Shown: piece after piece, positions 51,705-61,461 of the stretch
Numbering within the stretch: position 1 is the stretch's first letter
Layout of the letters: each line of letters starts with the position of its first letter
Assembly (NCBI RefSeq): GCF_902497785.1
Contig: NZ_CABVHK010000006.1
Location: 124,001 to 188,000 of the forward strand
Origin: Pseudomonas fluorescens
Lineage (GTDB): Bacteria > Pseudomonadota > Gammaproteobacteria > Pseudomonadales > Pseudomonadaceae
DNA length: 64,000 nt
Direction of reading: 5' to 3'
Made by a program: the position numbers and the translations under genes
The notes under the pieces: generated by a model
What the model was told of the DNA's origin: nothing
The model's input: the letters and a program-made list of their open reading frames with translations, nothing else
Database searches by the model: none

Positions 51705-52502
51705 ATGAATATCTACAGCTCTCGCCCCGTTGTCCTCTGTCTCTCCGGCCACGACCCAAGTGGTGGCGCCGGCCTGCAGGCAGATATCGAAGCCCTGCTC
51801 GCCCAGGGTTGTCATGCGGCCCCGGCCGTCACCGCCCTGACCGTGCAAGACACGGTCAATGTCACTGATTTTCGCGTCCTCGACCGAGAGTGGGTGTTGG
51901 CTCAGGCCAACGCCGTTCTCAACGATTCCGAGGTCGCGGCGGTCAAACTGGGCATGCTCGGTTCCCTGGAGATGGTCGACACAGTGGTCGAGTTGCTTCA
52001 GGCGCACCCGCATTTGCCGATGGTCTGCGACCCGGTGCTGCGCGCCGGCGGCGGCGGACGACTGGGCAAGGATGAAGTCGGCTACGCCATGCGCGAACGC
52101 CTGCTGCCTTTGGCCATCATTGCCACGCCGAACCTTCCCGAAGCGCGCATCCTCGCTGAACTGCCCGAAGGCACCGCCGACGAGTGCGCTGAAAAACTCC
52201 TGCCGTTCGTCAAACACCTGCTGATCACCGGCGGCCACGGCGATGAACACGAAATCCACAATCGTCTGTACAGCCGCGACGGCCTGCGCGAAACCTACAC
52301 CTGCCAACGCTTGCCCGGCAGTTATCACGGCTCCGGCTGCACGCTCGCCAGCGCCCTCGCCGGTCGTCTGGCACAGGGCGAAAATCTCGTCAGCGCCGTG
52401 CAGACCGCGCTTAACTACACGTGGCGCACCCTGCGTGATGCCGAGCAGCTGGGCAAAGGTCAGTTTGTGCCGCGCCGCCTGCCGCTGGATTTCTGTTCGT
52501 AA
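51705..52502 (+). CDS. thiD: Hydroxymethylpyrimidine/phosphomethylpyrimidine kinase
   Basis: 265 residues. Phosphorylates the pyrimidine moiety in thiamine synthesis. Motifs: LCLSGHDPSGGAGLQADIEAL and the C-terminal anion-hole LPGSYHGSGCTLASALAG with the catalytic Cys/GSGCT. Start at MNIYSSRPVV; an extension to 51684 is unlikely. Thirty-two bases before thiE, so the pair forms a thiamine operon, then hemL follows. Confidence 0.94.
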   Translation: MNIYSSRPVVLCLSGHDPSGGAGLQADIEALLAQGCHAAPAVTALTVQDTVNVTDFRVLDREWVLAQANAVLNDSEVAAVKLGMLGSLEMVDTVVELLQAHPHLPMVCDPVLRAGGGGRLGKDEVGYAMRERLLPLAIIATPNLPEARILAELPEGTADECAEKLLPFVKHLLITGGHGDEHEIHNRLYSRDGLRETYTCQRLPGSYHGSGCTLASALAGRLAQGENLVSAVQTALNYTWRTLRDAEQLGKGQFVPRRLPLDFCS

Positions 52503-52534
52503 CTTTCGATGCGTGAAGCGCAGAGGCGTGTCTG

Positions 52535-53158
52535 ATGAAACTACGTGGCCTGTACGCCATTACCGACAGCCAGTTGCTGGCCGGGAAATTTCTGTCTTAC
52601 GTGGAGGCGGCGCTGGAAGGCGGCGTCACGCTGCTGCAATACCGCGACAAGAGCAGTGACGATGCCCGCCGCCTGCGCGAGGCCCAAGCCCTGCGCGAGC
52701 TGTGCGAACGCTATAAAACCCGGTTGATCATCAATGATGACGCCGAGCTGGCCGCGCGATTGAACGTCGGCGTGCACTTGGGCCAGACCGATGGCCCGCT
52801 GACCCCGGCCCGTGCACTGCTCGGCCGTCAGGCGATCATCGGCTCGACCTGCCACGCGCAACTCGAACTCGCTGAACAAGCGGCCAGGGAAGGCGCCAGT
52901 TACGTCGCTTTCGGCCGCTTCTTCAACTCCAGCACCAAACCCGGCGCACCGACCTGCAGTCTCGAACTGCTGGATCAAGCCCGCCGCACACTGCACCTGC
53001 CGATCTGCGCGATCGGCGGCATCACTCTGGAAAACGCTGAGCCGCTGGTGGCCCATGGGGTCGATCTGCTCGCCGTCGTACACGGTTTGTTTGGCGCCGA
53101 GAGCACGGCTGAAGTGACACGCCGCGCCCGCGCATTCAATGAACTGCTATCTGTTTAA
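52535..53158 (+). CDS. thiE: Thiamine-phosphate synthase
   Basis: 207 residues, TIM barrel. Joins HMP-PP and thiazole phosphate to thiamine monophosphate. Residues: [36 protein letters not shown] with the Mg-binding Asp, [27 protein letters not shown], and [12 protein letters not shown]. Normal length. The gap to hemL is 31 bases. Confidence 0.95.
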   Translation: MKLRGLYAITDSQLLAGKFLSYVEAALEGGVTLLQYRDKSSDDARRLREAQALRELCERYKTRLIINDDAELAARLNVGVHLGQTDGPLTPARALLGRQAIIGSTCHAQLELAEQAAREGASYVAFGRFFNSSTKPGAPTCSLELLDQARRTLHLPICAIGGITLENAEPLVAHGVDLLAVVHGLFGAESTAEVTRRARAFNELLSV

Positions 53159-53189
53159 GCCGCTTAAAATCTGATTTGAGAGTCCGATC

Positions 53190-54473
53190 ATGTCTCGTTC
53201 CGAAACGTTGTTTGCCAATGCCCAGAAACACATTCCCGGTGGCGTGAACTCGCCAGTGCGCGCGTTCAAGAGCGTTGGCGGTACGCCGCTGTTTTTCAAA
53301 CACGCTGAAGGCGCCTACGTCACCGACGAAGACGACAAGCGCTATGTCGATTACGTCGGTTCCTGGGGCCCGATGATCCTCGGCCACAGCCATCCGGACG
53401 TGCTGGACGCGGTGCGTAAACAGTTGGAACACGGCTTGTCCTACGGCGCGCCGACCGAGATGGAAACCGAGATGGCCGACCTGGTCTGCTCGATCGTGCC
53501 GTCGATGGAAATGGTGCGCATGGTCAGCTCCGGCACCGAAGCGACCATGAGCGCGATTCGCCTGGCCCGTGGTTTCACCGGTCGCGACAGCATCATCAAG
53601 TTCGAAGGCTGCTACCACGGTCACTCCGACAGCCTGCTGGTCAAGGCCGGTTCCGGCGCGTTGACCCAAGGCGTGCCAAGCTCGGCCGGCGTGCCGGCGG
53701 CTTTCGCCAAACACACCCTGACTTTACCGTTCAACGACATCGAAGCCGTGGCGACGATGCTCGCCGAAGTCGGCCAGGACGTGGCGTGCATCATCGTCGA
53801 GCCGGTGGCCGGCAACATGAATTGCGTACCTCCGGCGCCAGGCTTCCTCGAAGGCTTGCGGACGCTGTGCGACCAGCACGGCGTGGTGCTGATTTTCGAT
53901 GAAGTGATGACCGGTTTCCGCGTCGCCCTCGGCGGTGCACAGGCTCACTACGGCGTGACGCCGGACCTGACCACTTTCGGCAAGATCATCGGTGGCGGCA
54001 TGCCGGTTGGCTGCTTCGGCGGCAAACGCGAAATCATGTCGCACATCGCGCCATTGGGCCCGGTTTACCAGGCGGGCACCTTGTCGGGTAACCCGCTGGC
54101 CATGGCCGCTGGCCTGACGACGTTGCGCCTGATCAGCCGCCCGGGTTTCCATGACGAACTCAGCGACTACACCAGCCGTTTGCTCGATGGCCTGCAACAA
54201 CGCGCCGACGCTGCCGGGATTCCGTTCGTGACCACGCAGGCGGGTGGCATGTTCGGCCTGTACTTCAGCGGCGCCGATGACATTGTCACTTTCGACGATG
54301 TCATGGCCAGCGACGCGAAGCTGTTCGGACGCTTCTTCCACCTGATGCTCGAAGGCGGCGTGTACCTGGCGCCGAGTGCTTTTGAAGCGGGTTTCACGTC
54401 GATCGCCCACGGCGAAGCCGAATTGAAACTGACGCTGGATGCTGCCGAACGTGCATTCGCCGCATTGAAATAA
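53190..54473 (+). CDS. hemL: Glutamate-1-semialdehyde 2,1-aminomutase
   Basis: 427-residue PLP enzyme forming 5-aminolaevulinate in the C5 haem pathway. [17 protein letters not shown] near the N-terminus, [31 protein letters not shown], and the PLP-lysine in [14 protein letters not shown]. The downstream hairpin terminates the thiD-thiE-hemL unit. Confidence 0.96.
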   Translation: MSRSETLFANAQKHIPGGVNSPVRAFKSVGGTPLFFKHAEGAYVTDEDDKRYVDYVGSWGPMILGHSHPDVLDAVRKQLEHGLSYGAPTEMETEMADLVCSIVPSMEMVRMVSSGTEATMSAIRLARGFTGRDSIIKFEGCYHGHSDSLLVKAGSGALTQGVPSSAGVPAAFAKHTLTLPFNDIEAVATMLAEVGQDVACIIVEPVAGNMNCVPPAPGFLEGLRTLCDQHGVVLIFDEVMTGFRVALGGAQAHYGVTPDLTTFGKIIGGGMPVGCFGGKREIMSHIAPLGPVYQAGTLSGNPLAMAAGLTTLRLISRPGFHDELSDYTSRLLDGLQQRADAAGIPFVTTQAGGMFGLYFSGADDIVTFDDVMASDAKLFGRFFHLMLEGGVYLAPSAFEAGFTSIAHGEAELKLTLDAAERAFAALK

Positions 54474-54482
54474 AGCCGTGCC

Positions 54483-54513
54483 GCTGACGTTGGCCATAGC
54501 CAGCGTCAGCTTT
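54483..54513 (+). terminator. Hairpin terminator after hemL
   Basis: GCTGACG...CGTCAGC with an inner TGGC/GCCA pair, followed by TTTC, 7 bases after the hemL stop. Confidence 0.75.
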
Positions 54514-54609
54514 CACCTACATCGGTGCCTCTTTTTCTGCTCATCTGCCAATAATCCCCCGCAAAGTGGGCGATATATTCCCCGCGCAGCAGAAAAACGA
54601 GTAAAGACT

Positions 54610-54639
54610 TTGTAAGGTTGGCCCTGCTTATTTCATAAT
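54610..54639 (+). promoter_or_regulatory. Candidate sigma-70 promoter of the Sel1 gene
   Basis: TTGTAA (54610-54615) and CATAAT (54634-54639) with an 18-base spacer, about 60 bases before the ATG. Confidence 0.5.
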
Positions 54640-54698
54640 GCGCGCTTATTGGATCCCCTCGTTGGGTCCGCGCGCCCTTCAGAGGTAAGTCGATTCCC

Positions 54699-55253
54699 AT
54701 GAACCGCACCGGCCGCGCCCTTGCATTGGGCTGCCTGTTGCTCCTTCAGCCCCTGCTCGCGCTCGCACAAGCAGGCGGCAACTCGTTGTTAATCCCAGCG
54801 ATGGGTCGTTGCACCCTCAATACCCAGCCGCAAGACCTGGCTCAGGCGCTCGCCGCCTGCCAGAAAGCGTCGGATGACGGGGATGCGCAAGCACAGTACG
54901 AGTTGGGTGAGTTCTACTACGACGGCAAAAACACGCCGCGCGACCTCAATAAAGCGCTGAACTTCTTCGAAAAGGCCTCGCTGCAAGGCCACGCCCAGGC
55001 GCAGTTCAAACTCGGCACGATGTTCTTCCACGGCGAAGGTGTACCGGCCAATAACATTCAGGCGTATATCGTGCTGAAAATGGCGGCGGTCAATGGCGCT
55101 GAAGAAGCGCTGGATACCGCGGATGAAGTTGCCGAGAAGATGCCACGCGAAGAGCTGGAAGTCGCCACTCAGGTGCTCGGGCAAATCTTCCGCAAGTACC
55201 TGATGGAATTGCAAAGCGCCGACGGGCGCACGCCGTTTTCGCCCCTTCCCTAG
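54699..55253 (+). CDS. Exported Sel1-like repeat protein
   Basis: 184 residues with a signal peptide (MNRTGRALALGCLLLLQPLLALAQ). Two or three Sel1-like repeats (about 60-135) are visible: AQAQYELGEFYYDGKNTPRDLNKAL, then AQAQFKLGTMFFHGEGVPANNIQAY. These helix-turn-helix repeats bind other proteins; periplasmic location is predicted. No direct partner seen. The position after hemL matches P. aeruginosa PA3978. Confidence 0.87.
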   Translation: MNRTGRALALGCLLLLQPLLALAQAGGNSLLIPAMGRCTLNTQPQDLAQALAACQKASDDGDAQAQYELGEFYYDGKNTPRDLNKALNFFEKASLQGHAQAQFKLGTMFFHGEGVPANNIQAYIVLKMAAVNGAEEALDTADEVAEKMPREELEVATQVLGQIFRKYLMELQSADGRTPFSPLP

Positions 55254-55268
55254 CCTGAACGCGGCCCC

Positions 55269-55402
55269 CTGTGGTGAGGGGATTTATCCCCGTTGGCTGC
55301 GAAGCGGCCCTGCAACCGGCCATCGCATTCTCTCAGGTAAATCGCATTTGCTGGCTTTACGACTGCTACGCAGCCGGACGGGGATAAATCCCCTCACCAC
55401 AG
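55269..55402. repeat. Inverted repeat (GAGGGGATTTATCCCC family)
   Basis: CTGTGGTGAGGGGATTTATC and its inverse, each arm itself a hairpin (GGGGATttATCCCC), bound about 80 bases with an inner GCTGCGAAGCGG/TACGCAGC pair. It lies between convergent genes. A second member is at 57293. Confidence 0.9.
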
Positions 55403-55468
55403 AATCCGTTCTCTACCCTAAACTCCGCCATAGGAGGGAGGCTTGCCCGCGAAGGGAGCGACTCGGTC

Positions 55469-55798
55469 CTACTTCTCAGGCATCGGCATCGGAAACGGCA
55501 TGACATTGCCAACCGCGCCACGGGCTTCGCTGATTTTCGGTGTGCCCAGGCGCTCGACTTCGTCGATGCGCACAATCGAATGCATCGGCACAAAACTGCG
55601 CACTACACCTTCGAACTGAGCCTTCAGCTTCTCTTCGCTCGGGTCGACGACTACTTGCGTGCGCTCGCCAAAGACGAACTCTTCCACCTCCAGGAAGCCC
55701 CACAGATCACTTTGATAGATCTGCTTGGCATACATTTCGTACACCTGGCCCTGGTTGAGGAAAATCACCTTGTAGATTGGAGCTTCACGTTTGGTCAT
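55469..55798 (-). CDS. DUF1820 protein
   Basis: 109 residues (MTKREAPIYKVIFLNQGQVY...). A soluble, single-domain protein matching DUF1820, found in Pseudomonas next to miaB (PA3979 in P. aeruginosa). Hydrophobic strands and a Met/Pro-rich tail (GNVMPFPMPMPEK). The ATG at 55798 is divergent from miaB. Function unknown. Confidence 0.9.
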   Translation of the reverse strand: MTKREAPIYKVIFLNQGQVYEMYAKQIYQSDLWGFLEVEEFVFGERTQVVVDPSEEKLKAQFEGVVRSFVPMHSIVRIDEVERLGTPKISEARGAVGNVMPFPMPMPEK

Positions 55799-55870
55799 GG
55801 TGGGCGAGCAACACATCGGGGGATAAAAATGAGGGCGCGAACTATAGCATAGCCGCCGGACGCACAGCGG

Positions 55871-55899
55871 TAGGAACCGCGGGACATGTTCCCTATAAT
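55871..55899 (+). promoter_or_regulatory. Sigma-70 promoter of miaB
   Basis: Perfect TATAAT at 55894-55899 with a weak -35 (TAGGAA, 55871-55876) at 17 bases. It places the transcription start near 55906 and so excludes the upstream in-frame ATG at 55886. Confidence 0.75.
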
Positions 55900-55933
55900 G
55901 CGCGGTTCTTTGAATCACGTGATGACTGTATCC

Positions 55934-57259
55934 ATGGCCAAGAAGCTTTACATCGAAACCCACGGTTGCCAGATGAACGAGTACGACAGCTCGCGCATGG
56001 TCGATCTGCTGGGCGAACATCAGGCCCTGGAAGTCACCGCGCGCGCTGAAGACGCCGACGTGATCCTGCTCAACACCTGTTCGATCCGCGAACGCGCCCA
56101 GGACCGGGTCTATTCCCAGCTCGGCCGCTGGCGCGAACTGAAACTGGCCAACCCGGACATGGTGATCGCCGTCGGCGGTTGCGTGGCCAGCCAGGAAGGT
56201 GCGGCCATCCGCGATCGCGCACCCTATGTCGACGTGGTGTTCGGCCCGCAGACCTTGCATCGCTTGCCGGAGATGATCGACGCCGCGCGCGCCACCAAAT
56301 TGCCGCAAGTCGACGTCTCGTTTCCGGAAATCGAAAAATTCGACCATTTGCCCGAGCCGCGCATCGATGGCCCAAGCGCCTATGTGTCGGTGATGGAAGG
56401 TTGCAGCAAGTACTGCACGTTCTGCGTGGTGCCCTACACCCGGGGCGAAGAAGTCAGTCGCCCGTTCGACGACGTGATTGCCGAGATCATTCACCTCGCC
56501 GAGCACGGCGTACGTGAAGTGACGCTGCTGGGCCAGAACGTCAACGGCTATCGCGGCACTACACACGACGGGCGCCTGGCCGACCTGGCGGAGCTGATCC
56601 GCGTGGTGGCGGCGGTCGACGGGATCGACCGGATTCGCTACACCACGTCCCATCCGCTGGAATTCTCCGACAGCCTGATCCAGGCCCACGCCGATGTACC
56701 GGAGTTGGTGAAGCACCTGCACTTGCCGGTGCAGTCGGGTTCAGACCGGATTCTCTCGGCGATGAAGCGCAACCACACCGCGCTGGAATACAAATCCAAA
56801 CTGCGCAAACTGCGCGCTGCGGTGCCGGGGATTTGCATCAGCTCGGACTTTATCGTCGGCTTCCCCGGTGAGACCGAGAAAGACTTCGAACAGACCATGA
56901 AGCTGATCGAAGACGTCGGTTTCGATTTCTCCTATTCGTTCGTCTACAGCCAGCGTCCGGGTACCCCGGCCGCCGATCTGGCCGACGAAACTCCGGAAGC
57001 GTTGAAAAAAGAACGCTTGACCGCCCTGCAACATCGCCTGAACCAGCAGGGTTTCGAGATCAGCCGACAAATGGTCGGCTCGATCCAGCGGATTCTAGTG
57101 ACCGACTACTCGAAAAAAGACCCCGGCGAGCTGCAAGGCCGGACCGAGAATAACCGGATCGTCAACTTCCGCTGCGACACGCCCACCCTGATCGGCCAGT
57201 TCGCCGATGTGCGCATCGATGCCGCGCAGCCGCACTCGCTGCGGGGTTCGCTGATCTAG
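55934..57259 (+). CDS. miaB: tRNA-2-methylthio-N6-dimethylallyladenosine synthase
   Basis: 442-residue radical-SAM methylthiotransferase that adds a methylthio group to i6A37 of tRNA. The N-terminal UPF0004 domain has Cys in [16 protein letters not shown] and GGCVASQ (auxiliary 4Fe-4S). The radical-SAM cluster is [17 protein letters not shown]-terminal TRAM domain follows from about residue 375. ATG at 55934; an in-frame ATG at 55922 is possible. Expressed from its own TATAAT promoter. Confidence 0.95.
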   Translation: MAKKLYIETHGCQMNEYDSSRMVDLLGEHQALEVTARAEDADVILLNTCSIRERAQDRVYSQLGRWRELKLANPDMVIAVGGCVASQEGAAIRDRAPYVDVVFGPQTLHRLPEMIDAARATKLPQVDVSFPEIEKFDHLPEPRIDGPSAYVSVMEGCSKYCTFCVVPYTRGEEVSRPFDDVIAEIIHLAEHGVREVTLLGQNVNGYRGTTHDGRLADLAELIRVVAAVDGIDRIRYTTSHPLEFSDSLIQAHADVPELVKHLHLPVQSGSDRILSAMKRNHTALEYKSKLRKLRAAVPGICISSDFIVGFPGETEKDFEQTMKLIEDVGFDFSYSFVYSQRPGTPAADLADETPEALKKERLTALQHRLNQQGFEISRQMVGSIQRILVTDYSKKDPGELQGRTENNRIVNFRCDTPTLIGQFADVRIDAAQPHSLRGSLI

Positions 57260-57292
57260 TAACACCGAAAATCACTGTGGGAGCCGGGCTTT

Positions 57293-57385
57293 TGTGGCGA
57301 GGGGATTTATCCCCGTTGGTCTGCGCAGCAGTCCCATTGTTGGGGGCCGCTTCGCAGCCCAACGGGGATAAATCCCCTCGCCACA
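57293..57385. repeat. Inverted repeat (GAGGGGATTTATCCCC family)
   Basis: TGTGGCGAGGGGATTTATCC and its inverse with an inner GCTGC-type pair, between miaB and the phoH-like gene. A fragment of another REP (CTGTGGGAGCCGGGCTT, from about 57275) abuts its left end, as if one element had inserted into another. Confidence 0.88.
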
Positions 57386-57490
57386 GTTCAGAAGCAAAGT
57401 TTCTGCACCCGATTTAAGAGCTTTCGCACCCGCGTCACTGGCGTTATCCTTGATTTCATCTTAATTGCCCCAGGGCGGCTAAATACGACC

Positions 57491-58495
57491 TTGAACGCAC
57501 CCATCGAACCACATCGCTTCATCCTCGAGCCCTTTGAGGCTCGCCGCTTCGCCAATCTGTGCGGGATGTTCGACGAGCATCTGCGCTTGATCGAGCAACG
57601 CCTGACCATCGAGATCCGCAACCGCGGAAACCAGTTCGAGCTGATCGGCGACCCCAAACACACCACCTCCGCGGAAAACCTCCTGCGTCGCCTGTACCGG
57701 GAAACCAAGGGTACCGAGCTGTCGCCGGACATGGTTCACCTGTTCCTGCAGGAATCGGCCGTCGAAGCGCTGGACAACGTTTCCCCGTCCGAACCCTCCG
57801 TGGCCCTGCGCACCAAAAAAGGCATGATTCGCCCTCGCGGCTTGAATCAGCTGCGCTACGTGAAGGAAATCCTCGGCAACGACATCAATTTCGGCATCGG
57901 CCCGGCCGGTACCGGCAAGACCTACCTGGCAGTGGCCTGCGCGGTAGACGCGCTGGAACGCGAGCAGATCCGGCGCATCCTGCTGGTGCGTCCAGCGGTT
58001 GAAGCCGGCGAAAAGCTTGGCTTCCTGCCCGGCGACCTGTCGCAAAAGATCGATCCGTACCTGCGTCCGCTCTACGACGCACTCTACGAAATGCTCGGCT
58101 TCGAATACGTCGCCAAGCTGATCGAGCGCCAGGTGATCGAAGTCGCGCCACTGGCTTACATGCGCGGTCGGACGCTGAACAACAGTTTCATCATCCTCGA
58201 CGAAAGCCAGAACACCACCGTCGAACAGATGAAGATGTTCCTGACCCGGATCGGCTTCGGCTCCACGGCGGTCATCACCGGTGACATCACCCAGGTCGAC
58301 CTGCCGAAAGGCACCAAGTCGGGGCTGCACCACGTGATCGAAGTGCTGAAAGACGTGCCGGGCATCAGCTTCACCCATTTCAAGCCCAAGGACGTTGTGC
58401 GCCATCCGCTGGTGCAACGCATCGTCGAAGCCTACGAGCGCTTCGAGAATCGCGCAGCAGACGAAACGCCCAAGGACAGCCGCCGCGATGCTTGA
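57491..58495 (+). CDS. PhoH-family ATPase
   Basis: 334 residues from a TTG at 57491 ([14 protein letters not shown]). Contains the KH-like N-terminal part and a P-loop ATPase domain: Walker [12 protein letters not shown], Walker B LDESQNTT, and [17 protein letters not shown]. The PhoH/YbeZ family acts with YbeY on RNA. The ybeY start overlaps its stop by 8 bases, the standard phoH-ybeY-corC-lnt operon. Confidence 0.93.
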   Translation: MNAPIEPHRFILEPFEARRFANLCGMFDEHLRLIEQRLTIEIRNRGNQFELIGDPKHTTSAENLLRRLYRETKGTELSPDMVHLFLQESAVEALDNVSPSEPSVALRTKKGMIRPRGLNQLRYVKEILGNDINFGIGPAGTGKTYLAVACAVDALEREQIRRILLVRPAVEAGEKLGFLPGDLSQKIDPYLRPLYDALYEMLGFEYVAKLIERQVIEVAPLAYMRGRTLNNSFIILDESQNTTVEQMKMFLTRIGFGSTAVITGDITQVDLPKGTKSGLHHVIEVLKDVPGISFTHFKPKDVVRHPLVQRIVEAYERFENRAADETPKDSRRDA

Positions 58496-58982
58496 GCTTG
58501 ATCTGCAACTGGCAACCGAAGCCCCTGCGCCAAGCGAAGCCGAGTTTCGCCAATGGTGCGAACTCGCCTTGCGCCAACGCACCGCCGATTCCGAAATGAC
58601 CATTCGCCTGGTCGACGAAACCGAAGGCCGCGAGCTGAATCACACTTGGCGGCAAAAGGATTACGCCACCAACGTCCTGTCGTTTCCCGCCGATGTGCCG
58701 GACGAGTTTCTCGATATCCCACTGCTGGGCGATCTGGTTATCTGCGTAGCGGTGGTCGAGCGCGAAGCCTCCGAGCAAGGAAAGGAACTCAAGGCGCACT
58801 GGGCGCATCTGGTGATTCACGGCTGCTTGCATCTGCTGGGTTACGACCATATAGATGACGACGAAGCCGAGGAAATGGAAGCGCTGGAACGGACGTTGCT
58901 TGCCGAACTGGGCTATCCCGATCCGTACGCGGATGACGAAATTGAAACTTCCACTATCGTGACAACAAAGGATTCAGAGTAA
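58488..58982 (+). CDS. ybeY: Endoribonuclease YbeY
   Basis: 164 residues. Zn-dependent rRNA-maturation endonuclease. The zinc motif [11 protein letters not shown] (H3xH5xH) is intact near residue 115, and [12 protein letters not shown] and FPADVP near the middle. Acidic C-terminal tail. It begins inside phoH (ATG at 58488, TGA of phoH at 58493). Confidence 0.95.
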   Translation: MLELDLQLATEAPAPSEAEFRQWCELALRQRTADSEMTIRLVDETEGRELNHTWRQKDYATNVLSFPADVPDEFLDIPLLGDLVICVAVVEREASEQGKELKAHWAHLVIHGCLHLLGYDHIDDDEAEEMEALERTLLAELGYPDPYADDEIETSTIVTTKDSE

Positions 58983-58987
58983 TCGCT

Positions 58988-59827
58988 ATGAGCGAAGATC
59001 GATCGAGCAACGGGCAGAAGTCATGGCTGGGTAAACTCACCCAGGCTTTTGCCCACGAGCCGAAGAACCGCCAGGAGCTGCTGGAGCTTCTGCGCGATGC
59101 ACACCAGAACAAGTTGCTGGACAGCGAAGCGCTGGCCATCGTCGAAGGCGCCATTCAGGTAGCAGACCTGCAAGTCCGGGACATCATGGTCCCGCGCTCG
59201 CAGATGATCAGCATCAAGGCGACCCAGACACCCCGCGAATTCCTGCCTGCCGTGGTCGACTCGGCCCACTCCCGCTACCCGGTCATCGGCGAAAGCCACG
59301 ATGACGTGATGGGCGTGTTGCTGGCCAAGGATTTGCTGCCGTTGATCCTCAAGGAGAATGGCGACAGCTTCAACATCAAGGACCTGCTGCGCCCGGCCAC
59401 CTTCGTGCCCGAGTCCAAGCGCCTGAATGTGCTGCTGCGCGAATTTCGCGCCAACCACAACCACATGGCCATCGTCATCGACGAATACGGCGGTGTGGCG
59501 GGTCTGGTGACCATTGAAGACGTGCTGGAACAGATCGTCGGCGACATCGAAGACGAACATGACGTCGAAGAAGACAGCTACATCAAGCCGTTGCCAAGCG
59601 GTGACTTCCTCGTAAAGGCGCTGACGCCGATCGAGAACTTCAACGAGTTCTTCGACAGCGAATTCTCCAACGATGAGTTCGACACCGTGGGTGGCCTGGT
59701 GATGAGCGCGTTCGGGCACTTGCCAAAACGCAATGAAATCACTGAAATCGGTCCCTACCGCTTCCGCATCCTGAACGCCGACAGCCGTCGAATTCATTTG
59801 CTGCGCCTGACCCCTATCGCCCGATAA
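58988..59827 (+). CDS. corC: Mg/Co efflux-associated CBS protein CorC
   Basis: 279 residues. Two CBS domains (about 65-125 and 130-190: VPRSQMISIKATQTP, HMAIVIDEYGGVAGLVTIEDVLEQIVGDIEDEHD) followed by the CorC/HlyC domain (about 200-275). No membrane segment. In E. coli this is YbeX/CorC, linked to Mg/Co efflux and, with YbeY, RNA metabolism. Five bases after ybeY. Confidence 0.93.
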   Translation: MSEDRSSNGQKSWLGKLTQAFAHEPKNRQELLELLRDAHQNKLLDSEALAIVEGAIQVADLQVRDIMVPRSQMISIKATQTPREFLPAVVDSAHSRYPVIGESHDDVMGVLLAKDLLPLILKENGDSFNIKDLLRPATFVPESKRLNVLLREFRANHNHMAIVIDEYGGVAGLVTIEDVLEQIVGDIEDEHDVEEDSYIKPLPSGDFLVKALTPIENFNEFFDSEFSNDEFDTVGGLVMSAFGHLPKRNEITEIGPYRFRILNADSRRIHLLRLTPIAR

Positions 59828-59841
59828 ATCCAAGGATTGAA

Positions 59842-61365
59842 ATGCGTCGTATGACCCGCCCCGGCTGGCCCGGTAACCTGCTGGCCGTGGCGGCCGGTGC
59901 ACTCACCACTTTGGCCCTGGCGCCGTTCGATATCTGGCCACTGGCGTTGCTGGCGGTCGGATTTTTTTACGCCGGTTTGCGCGAACTGAATCCTCGTCAG
60001 GCCCTGGGCCGTGGCTGGTGTTTCGGCTTCGGTCTGTTTGGCGCGGGCACCAGCTGGATCTACTACAGCATCCACAACTTCGGCGGCGCATCGGTGCTGC
60101 TGGCCGGGTTCCTGATGCTGCTCTTTACGGCGGCGATTGCCTGGTTCTTTGCCCTGCCCGCCTGGATCTGGGCGCGCTGGCTGCGCCGCAACGAAGCGCC
60201 ACTGGCGGACGCCTTGGCATTCGCCGCGCTGTGGGTCGGTCAGGAGGCCTTTCGTGGCTGGTTTCTCACGGGCTTCCCGTGGCTGTATTCCGGTTACAGC
60301 CAACTCGACGGCCCGCTGGCCGGGCTCGCGCCAGTCGGTGGGATGTGGCTGATTTCCTTCACCCTGGCCTTGACCGCCGCGCTGATCTACAACGCTTTGC
60401 GCCTGGTCCGCACGGGCCGCAAAGGCTTCATCGCCGCTGGCGTATTGTTGCTGATCGGGCCGTGGGTGGCTGGCATGGCACTCAAGGAACACGCCTGGAC
60501 CAGTCCGGCCGGTGCGCCGCTGAGCGTCGCGGCGATTCAGGGCAATATCGAACAAAGCATGAAGTGGGACCCGGCGCAGCTCAACGCACAGTTGGCGCTG
60601 TACCGCGACATGAGTTTCAGTTCGAAGCGGGTTGACCTGTTGATCTGGCCGGAAACAGCGGTCCCGGTGCTCAAGGAGTCCGCTGAAGGCTACCTGAACA
60701 TGATGGGAAGCTTTGCCGCCGAGCGTAAGTCTGCGCTGATCACCGGCGTGCCGATTCGCCAGGAAGTGCACCACCAGAAGCGTTTCTTCAACGGCATCAC
60801 CGTGGTCGGCGAAGGCGATGGCACTTACCTCAAACAGAAACTGGTGCCGTTTGGCGAGTACGTGCCGCTGCAGGAAGTGCTGCGCGGGCTGATCGCGTTC
60901 TTCGACCTGCCAATGTCGGACTTCGCCCGTGGCCCCGCCGATCAGCCGATGCTGCAGGCCAAGGGTTATCAGATTGCGCCGTACATCTGCTACGAAGTGG
61001 TGTACCCGGAATTCGCCGCCAGCCTCGCCGCCCGCAGCGATTTGTTGCTGACCATCAGCAACGACACCTGGTTCGGCACTTCCATCGGCCCGCTGCAGCA
61101 CTTGCAGATGGCGCAGATGCGCGCACTCGAGGCCGGTCGCTGGATGATCCGCGCCACCAACAACGGCGTCACCGGCCTGATCAACCCGTTTGGCCAGATC
61201 ACTGTGCAGATCCCGCAATTCGAACAGGGCATCCTGTACGGCGAAGTGGTACCAATGCACAACCTGACGCCTTACCTGCAATGGCGTTCGTGGCCGTTGA
61301 TCATTATTTGTGTGCTTTTGTTTGGCTGGGCACTGGTCGCGAACCGTATGGCCAAAACTGTTTAA
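59842..61365 (+). CDS. lnt: Apolipoprotein N-acyltransferase
   Basis: 507 residues. Transfers an acyl chain to the N-terminus of lipoproteins at the inner membrane. About eight N-terminal transmembrane helices, then a carbon-nitrogen-hydrolase domain facing the periplasm with the catalytic triad Glu in IWPETAVP, Lys in LKQKLVPFGEYVP and Cys in YICYEVVYPE. The start is ATG at 59842, 14 bases after corC. Last gene of the operon. Confidence 0.95.
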   Translation: MRRMTRPGWPGNLLAVAAGALTTLALAPFDIWPLALLAVGFFYAGLRELNPRQALGRGWCFGFGLFGAGTSWIYYSIHNFGGASVLLAGFLMLLFTAAIAWFFALPAWIWARWLRRNEAPLADALAFAALWVGQEAFRGWFLTGFPWLYSGYSQLDGPLAGLAPVGGMWLISFTLALTAALIYNALRLVRTGRKGFIAAGVLLLIGPWVAGMALKEHAWTSPAGAPLSVAAIQGNIEQSMKWDPAQLNAQLALYRDMSFSSKRVDLLIWPETAVPVLKESAEGYLNMMGSFAAERKSALITGVPIRQEVHHQKRFFNGITVVGEGDGTYLKQKLVPFGEYVPLQEVLRGLIAFFDLPMSDFARGPADQPMLQAKGYQIAPYICYEVVYPEFAASLAARSDLLLTISNDTWFGTSIGPLQHLQMAQMRALEAGRWMIRATNNGVTGLINPFGQITVQIPQFEQGILYGEVVPMHNLTPYLQWRSWPLIIICVLLFGWALVANRMAKTV

Positions 61366-61379
61366 GCGCGGCGCTTGCA

Positions 61380-61456
61380 AAAAGATCGCAGCCTGCGGCA
61401 GCTCCTACACCGGATTGTATACGTCCTGTAGGAGCTGCCGCAGGCTGCGATCTTTT
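61380..61456. repeat. REPIN (GATCGCAGCCTGCGGCAGCTCCTAC family)
   Basis: AAAAGATCGCAGCCTGCGGC arms inverted around an 18-base loop between convergent lnt and the YdcF-like gene. Confidence 0.92.
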
Positions 61457-61461
61457 GACTT

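Noticed and set aside
59794..61380. 528-codon minus-strand frame over lnt
   Set aside because: Antisense shadow of lnt; lnt has all catalytic residues and operon context.
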